Assembly (NCBI GenBank): GCA_037442565.1
Contig: JBBIQA010000141.1
Span: 1 to 11,972 of the forward strand
Direction of reading: 5' to 3'
Length of the DNA stretch: 11,972 bases
Source: PALSA-911 sp037442565
GTDB lineage: Bacteria > Pseudomonadota > Alphaproteobacteria > Acetobacterales > Acetobacteraceae
Shown one piece after another: positions 7,481-11,972 of the stretch (its first letter is position 1; every line of letters starts with the position of its first letter). The notes under the pieces were generated by a model. The model made no database searches. It had not been told where the DNA came from and saw only the letters and a program-made list of their open reading frames with translations. The position numbers and the translations under genes were made by a program.

Positions 7481-8278
7481 CTAGCCAGGCCTGCGCGGCG
7501 TTCGCAAAAGCAGCAGCCCGGCGGACCACGCCGCCGACACTCCCCCCGCGATCACCAGCGCCGCCACGGCCCCGAAAGGCCGGATGGCCAGATGCAGCGT
7601 GAGCAGAACCAGCCCGAACCCCAGCATCGCCCGCAGCGCATTGGCCGCCAGCAAGGAGGCCGCCGGGCCGCCGATCCGTGGCCGGACGATCACGATCAGG
7701 CTGATCAGGCTGATCGGAAACACCGCCGCGATCCCGGTTGCATCGGGACCCAGCACCGAGCTCACCGCGACAACGACCGAGACGAAGCCCGCCACCGCCA
7801 CCGCGCGCACCGGCAGGTCGAACCACCGCCGCCGCGCGGGAGCCGCCGCTCCGCGATCGCCGCTTCCCACCCTGTTCAGCAGCACGAACCCGGCGCCATA
7901 CACGATCCCGTTCACCAGCAACGCCGCCGCCGGCGTCCAGGCAACCTGCCGCGTCGCGAAACTGCCCGCCAGCCAGGCCAGCACCGCAAAACCGAGAGCC
8001 GGCCAGGCGGGCACCCTCCCGGCCAGCACGGCGTAGACGATCAGGAACAACCCGGTCGCCGCGTTCGCCGCGAAACTGCTGAGCGCGCTGGCCGCGACAA
8101 AATCCGCCCCATGCCGCATGGCCAGGAACACATAGGCCGGCCCCGCCGACACCGGCAGGCTGGCGATCAGCGCGCCCCAGAACGGGCCCAGAACTTCGGC
8201 AATGGCGGAAGCGGACACGACGATCAGCGCGGTCGCCAAAGCCTTGACGAGCACCGGCAGCCACACGGCGGCAGTCAT
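7481..8278 (-). CDS. Multi-pass integral membrane protein of unknown function
   Basis: I do not recognise the family. The ATG at 8278 gives 265 residues and has a purine-rich GGTGGAAGG about 9 bases upstream; a GTG at 8311 would add 11 residues and would put that motif inside the gene. The protein is strongly hydrophobic, with roughly eight or nine candidate membrane segments starting near residue 7. One polar, Arg-rich loop (about 137-155, GSGDRG then PARRR) separates two halves. The halves look alike: VLGP at 29-32 and 175-178, each followed 13 residues after its Val by a Pro in LPVS (42) or FPIS (188), and later an Asn in an Ala-rich helix (72 and 213). An ancient internal duplication is therefore likely, as in many small transporters. 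It converges on purH across a hairpin. A transporter or permease role is only a guess. Confidence 0.75.
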   Translation of the reverse strand: MTAAVWLPVLVKALATALIVVSASAIAEVLGPFWGALIASLPVSAGPAYVFLAMRHGADFVAASALSSFAANAATGLFLIVYAVLAGRVPAWPALGFAVLAWLAGSFATRQVAWTPAAALLVNGIVYGAGFVLLNRVGSGDRGAAAPARRRWFDLPVRAVAVAGFVSVVVAVSSVLGPDATGIAAVFPISLISLIVIVRPRIGGPAASLLAANALRAMLGFGLVLLTLHLAIRPFGAVAALVIAGGVSAAWSAGLLLLRTPRRPG

Positions 8279-8431
8279 TGGATACGGCCTTCCACCTGCC
8301 GGGTGGATCACCCAGGCCGCCCTTCGACAGGACTCGTTGGCCGGATGTCAGGTCGAAGCGTTAGTCCGCATGCCTCGCCTCAAACCCTGATGCGGGGGCC
8401 GTCGCGAACTGTCAAGACGTTCAGGCTCGGG

Positions 8432-8732
8432 GCAATCGGGGCAGGGAAGAAGGTCAGGGACGCCGCCCCCGGACCCCGCTACGGGCAAGCCCTTTGCACT
8501 CCCCAACAAATGGAAGATTTTCAAAGGCCAGCCTTTGGCTTGGGCCCAGTGGGCAGAGCCCCCTGGCCTTATACCGGCATGATTGCCGCCCCATGAGCAA
8601 CCGTCATGGCCGGCCTTGTGCCGGCCATCCACGGCTTTGCCGGCCGCGTGAAATACGCGGGTACCCGGGACAAGCCCTGGCAAGACGAGTCGGTCTTTCC
8701 GCCAGTTGGCCTTGCTTCCTTCACCCGATTGC
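8432..8732. repeat. Palindromic repeat element, copy 3, interrupted
   Basis: The termini GCAATCGGG (8432-8440) and CCCGATTGC (8724-8732) are perfect inverted repeats. Read on the minus strand and with 8571-8713 skipped, the element lines up with copy 1: the GGCCAGGGGG...CTCTGCCC end, CCAAAGGCTGGCCTTTG in place of copy 1's palindrome, CTTCCATTTGTTGGGGAGTG, then GCGGGGTCC and the closing CCTTCTTCC. Copy 1 differs by carrying extra DNA in the middle. No coding capacity is seen. It lies upstream of the minus-strand membrane gene. Confidence 0.7.
8571..8706. mobile_element. Probable inserted palindromic repeat inside copy 3
   Basis: This 136-bp block splits copy 3 and is flanked by the 7-bp direct repeat TGGCCTT (8564-8570 and 8707-8713), which looks like a target-site duplication. 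Its core, 8602-8687, is an imperfect palindrome running from CGTCATGGCCGG to CCCTGGCAAGACG, with a CCGCGTGAAATACGCGG centre. From memory, palindromes of this kind (ATGGCCGG...CCGGGACAAGCC...GACG) are scattered in many alphaproteobacterial genomes. It encodes nothing recognisable, so it would have to be moved by a helper in trans. Confidence 0.5.
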
Positions 8733-8749
8733 TCTGGCCTGCCGGCTAA

Positions 8750-8874
8750 GCGAGCGTAGGATGGGATGCCCTTTGCATCCCATCAACTTGGGCCGCTTGA
8801 TGCCCGGACGAAAAACGTCGACCTCGCCCGATGTTGGATGATGGGATGCAAAGGGCATCCCATCCTACGCTCGC
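8750..8874. repeat. REPIN-like doublet of GTAG-headed hairpins
   Basis: Two perfect 36-bp inverted copies, 8750-8785 and 8839-8874, are separated by 53 bp. Each copy is itself a hairpin: GATGGGATGC, a 5-base loop, then GCATCCCATC (8760-8784 and 8840-8864). The tetranucleotide GTAG sits directly 5' of the stem at 8756-8759, mirrored as CTAC at 8865-8868. A GTAG-type head before a short hairpin is the hallmark of REP sequences served by RAYT (REP-associated tyrosine) transposases, and an inverted pair is the REPIN arrangement. No RAYT gene is in the window. The right copy ends 74 bases before the start codon of the GIY-YIG gene. Confidence 0.75.
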
Positions 8875-8948
8875 TCGTGCAATTAATGGAAAACGACTGC
8901 TAACGCTCGTATGGTATCCTGCCAGCAATGGTAGCGGTGGGGTCATTA

Positions 8949-9473
8949 ATGGCCGGGTATTACGTTTACAACTTGATCGATGCCGACGGCGTGGTGCGCT
9001 ACGTCGGGAAAGGGACCGGCCGCCGGGTCGATTACCATCTTGGCATGATCCTAGCGCTCGCTGCGGGCGGACCGGCGACACGGGCGAGCAAGGTACACCG
9101 CCGTTTCGCTGCCGATATGCGGATCGGCCGCCAGTTTCGAGCGGCCGTGGTGGCTGACGGGCTGAGCCAGGCCGACGCCTACGCAATGGAGACCAGTCTG
9201 ATCGCCAAGCACCGGCGCGAGACTGAAGGTGGCACCCTGTGGAATGTGCTGGCAGGTGGTGAGGGATTCCAGGGGATCCTCCGCGATGATTGGGTGCTGG
9301 TTGCTCGCCAAGCCGCGGCGACCAAGAAACTGAGTGGGTCCGGACTGCGCGCGGGAGCCAAAGCCGCGGCAACCAAGGCATTGACCGGCTCGGGTTTGCG
9401 CGCGGGAGCCAAAGCCGCGGCGACCAGGTTAAAGCGGCTGCAACGGCGGCTGGCGGCGGGGATCGCGGATTAG
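8949..9473 (+). CDS. GIY-YIG domain nuclease with repeat tail
   Basis: This 174-residue protein has one GIY-YIG nuclease domain. YYVYNLID (4-11) replaces the GIY element, RYVGKGTGRR (17-26) carries the YIG element and the Arg, METSLIAKH supplies the catalytic Glu81, and LWNVLAGGEG the conserved Asn99. All expected catalytic residues therefore seem present. The layout resembles the LEM-3-like GIY-YIG branch. After residue 121 comes a basic Ala-rich tail with two 17-residue repeats (122-138 and 139-155), then an Arg/Lys-rich end, plausibly DNA-binding. The ATG at 8949 is preferred because GGTGGGG lies 6 bases upstream; an in-frame ATG at 8928 adds seven residues but has no ribosome site. No partner methylase or other restriction gene is adjacent. 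The surrounding DNA is visibly more AT-rich than its neighbours, and a REPIN-like element lies just upstream, so acquisition by transfer is likely. Its target is unknown. Confidence 0.8.
   Translation: MAGYYVYNLIDADGVVRYVGKGTGRRVDYHLGMILALAAGGPATRASKVHRRFAADMRIGRQFRAAVVADGLSQADAYAMETSLIAKHRRETEGGTLWNVLAGGEGFQGILRDDWVLVARQAAATKKLSGSGLRAGAKAAATKALTGSGLRAGAKAAATRLKRLQRRLAAGIAD
9312..9425 (+). repeat. 51-bp in-frame tandem repeat in the GIY-YIG gene
   Basis: Units lie at 9312-9362 and 9363-9413, with a partial third to about 9425. They encode AAATKKLSGSGLRAGAK and AAATKALTGSGLRAGAK, then AAAT. The DNA shares long identical runs such as GCGCGGGAGCCAAAGCCGCGG, so the duplication is recent. The repeats lengthen a positively charged tail. 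Confidence 0.85.
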
Positions 9474-9886
9474 GCCCGCGCGTTCAGGCGGGGCACAAGC
9501 AAGATCTGCGGCGATTAGCCGAGGTGCCCGGCTCAAGCGTGTACCGCATCAATTAAGACTTTCAACCGCAACCTGGGGCAAGAAATTCCATATAGTTGCG
9601 CTTTCTAATAGGCATGGCGGAAACGACGTGGCTCAGTGCCATGCGCGGGCGGCGCCAGTCGAGCCCAATTTCAAACGGGGTAGCCGGTTGGGCTGCCGAC
9701 CATCTGCGGTTTGAGGCCGCAAGCGGGGCAGCTTTCCGTGCGCTCGTCCCGAAACCCGCCAGTCCGCCATCGGCTAATCTCGGCCGATGAGATTGCGGTT
9801 ACCGAGAACCGCCCCGCCCCGAACCCAAAATCCCCCCCCCGCACCCAAACCTTGCCGAACCCCCCAATACAAGCTACTTCTACCCC
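9474..9886. other. Gene-free stretch upstream of the leuA leader
   Basis: I find no convincing gene, RNA gene or repeat here. A 7-bp hairpin (CATCGGC at 9768-9774, GCCGATG at 9783-9789, 8-base loop) could be a weak terminator. A run of nine C lies at 9832-9840. TTGCCG at 9852-9857 with CTACTT at 9874-9879 (16-base spacer) is a weak candidate promoter for the leader ORF and leuA; it would place the start near the ATG at 9887. Confidence 0.5.
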
Positions 9887-9907
9887 ATGGTCCACGCCGC
9901 GCCCCGC

Positions 9908-9997
9908 ATGACCCAGACCGATCGCACTCCCGCGAACCCCGGCGCGCGCCGCCTCCTCGGCATTCTCCTCCTTCGACTTACCCGCCCCTGGGCGTGA
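9908..9997 (+). CDS. Leucine-rich leader peptide of leuA
   Basis: This 29-codon ORF ends at the TGA at 9995-9997, 135 bases before leuA. It begins MTQTDRTP and contains LLGILLLRL (9953-9979): six Leu codons and one Ile codon in nine, then TRPWA and stop. Runs of the end-product amino acid just upstream of a biosynthetic gene are typical of ribosome-mediated attenuation, as known for leu, ilv, his and trp operons of proteobacteria. An in-frame ATG at 9887 would give 36 residues. Neither start has a Shine-Dalgarno; with the weak promoter at 9852-9879, the transcript might begin at or near 9887 and be leaderless. The peptide itself probably has no function beyond sensing charged leucyl-tRNA. I infer this from codon content and position; I have not seen a homologue. 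Confidence 0.65.
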   Translation: MTQTDRTPANPGARRLLGILLLRLTRPWA

Positions 9998-10132
9998 CGC
10001 CGCGCGACTGACGCCGGCATCGCTCAGGGGGAACCCTGAACCCTCGCGCTTGCGCGCGGTTCCGAGTAAGTCACGGCTAAACAGGCCCCTGGCAAACAAG
10101 TCATTGGCCAAACATCACCGAGGACGACCCAC
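9954..10132 (+). promoter_or_regulatory. Putative leucine-responsive attenuator of leuA
   Basis: Several exclusive pairings are possible. GACTTAC, covering the last Leu codon (9975-9981), pairs with GTAAGTC (10066-10072). CCCCTG (9985-9990) pairs with CAGGGG (10025-10030). Alternatives are a TCAGGG/CCCTGA hairpin with a GGAA loop (10024-10039) and a GAACC...CGCG-CTTG-CGCG...GGTTC hairpin (10038-10062). A second GCCCCTG at 10085-10091 could also pair with 10025-10030. TCCTCGG over the first Leu codons (9954-9960) is complementary over 7 bases to CCGAGGA (10118-10124), which contains the leuA Shine-Dalgarno. No U-run follows any hairpin, so control of translation or Rho access fits better than intrinsic termination. 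The structures were read by eye, not folded. Confidence 0.45.
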
Positions 10133-11716
<1,584 letters not shown>

Positions 11717-11742
11717 TCCGGAACGCCGTTCCGCCACTCGGC

Positions 11743-11773
11743 AGGAGGGCTCTCCCCAAAGGGAGGCCCTCCT
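11743..11773 (+). terminator. Hairpin after leuA (likely terminator)
   Basis: AGGAGGGC (11743-11750) pairs with GCCCTCCT (11766-11773). After one bulged T, CTCCC (11752-11756) pairs with GGGAG (11761-11765) around the loop CAAA. The 13-bp GC-rich stem starts 26 bases after the leuA stop. No T-run follows (GTACCTGC), so it may work with Rho or mainly protect the 3' end. Confidence 0.65.
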
Positions 11774-11835
11774 GTACCTGCACCGGCCGCAAGGATTGGT
11801 AGAATGAGCCCGAGCGTCTCTTGAAACACGAATCG

Positions 11836-11972
11836 GTGAGTTTGACGCTCGACTATCAGCCCCGCCTGGACGGCATCCGCGCCATTGCGGTCGCTCTTGT
11901 ACTCCAGAACCATTTCATGGTTGGCTACTTCTCGCTCGGCGGCCTCGGCGTTAACATATTCTTCGTGCTTAG
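11836..11972 (+). CDS. Acyltransferase-3 (OafA/YrhL-like) membrane protein, 5' part only
   Basis: Only about 45 N-terminal residues are present; the gene runs off the window. YQPRLDGIRAIAVALVLQNH followed by GGLGVNIFFVL is the characteristic start of acyltransferase-3 proteins: the conserved RxDGIRAIAV stretch, the His of the first membrane helix and the G-V-x-IFFVLSG segment. Family members have about ten membrane helices and add acetyl, succinyl or other acyl groups to surface polysaccharides or lipids. No ATG is available in frame: after the TAG at 11800-11802 the first candidates are TTG 11821, GTG 11836 and TTG 11842. GTG 11836 is chosen as the more usual codon, but the start is uncertain and no clear ribosome site is seen. 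The substrate cannot be judged. Confidence 0.8.
   Translation, partial: MSLTLDYQPRLDGIRAIAVALVLQNHFMVGYFSLGGLGVNIFFVL

Noticed and set aside
7448..8596. 382-codon open frame on the plus strand
   Set aside because: The translation is Arg/Pro/His/Gln-rich, while the minus strand gives a clean hydrophobic membrane protein with a ribosome site.
8750..8874. Integron attC site or CRISPR array
   Set aside because: No integrase, no attC core sites, and only one inverted pair rather than regularly spaced direct repeats.
9290..9556. Shifted frame running past the GIY-YIG stop and ending DLRRLAEVPGSSVYRIN
   Set aside because: I considered a frameshifted extension of the nuclease, but the in-frame stop follows a sensible basic end and no homologous extension is known to me.
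9596..9790. 64-codon plus-strand frame starting at TTG
   Set aside because: No ribosome site, no motif, and composition like random GC-rich sequence.
9474..9886. tRNA or other structural RNA gene
   Set aside because: No T-loop GTTCRA with matching acceptor stem, and no other known RNA signature was found by eye.
10024..10075. Canonical Rho-independent terminator in the leuA leader
   Set aside because: The hairpins are followed by CGAGTAAGTC and then CACGG, with no T-run.
9671..10111. 146-codon minus-strand frame containing CPACG
   Set aside because: One CxxC is not enough for a zinc ribbon, the rest is low-complexity, and it overlaps the better-supported leader region.

Overview
The window is very GC-rich DNA (my reading, not computed) that looks like an alphaproteobacterial chromosome, most likely Acetobacteraceae or a close relative. 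The grounds are protein style, the repeated GGCCAGGGGC...GCCCCTGG palindromes and the gene content. Nothing in the sequence names a genus. It is mainly housekeeping DNA with one repeat-rich accessory stretch (about 8.4-9.5 kb).

Layout: (1) 1-707, the C-terminal part of a metallophosphoesterase; (2) 743-2023, rsmB (16S rRNA m5C methyltransferase); (3) 2032-2258, a large palindromic repeat; (4) 2300-7407, a same-strand cluster of rpe, a heparinase II/III-like gene (ATGA-coupled to rpe), a GT-B glycosyltransferase and purH, ended by a hairpin; (5) 7481-8278 on the minus strand, an unrecognised multi-pass membrane protein with two similar halves; (6) 8432-8874, a second palindromic repeat apparently split by an inserted repeat, then a REPIN-like pair of GTAG-headed hairpins; (7) 8949-9473, a solitary GIY-YIG nuclease with a basic 17-residue-repeat tail; (8) 9474-10132, a mostly non-coding stretch ending in a leucine-rich leader ORF and possible attenuator; (9) 10133-11716, leuA, with a strong hairpin after it; (10) from 11836, the start of an acyltransferase-3 membrane protein cut by the window end.

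How the genes work together: rpe and purH are core carbon and purine metabolism. The heparinase-like enzyme, glycosyltransferase and terminal acyltransferase suggest polysaccharide or envelope chemistry. leuA commits carbon to leucine, and the preceding short ORF has six Leu codons and one Ile codon in nine, the expected form of a leucine-sensing leader peptide.

Points most worth a second look: the leuA leader, whose Leu codons are complementary to the leuA Shine-Dalgarno; the REPIN-like doublet beside a GIY-YIG nuclease; and the repeat family with a nested insertion flanked by a 7-bp duplication. I did not find an unmistakably new multi-gene system.
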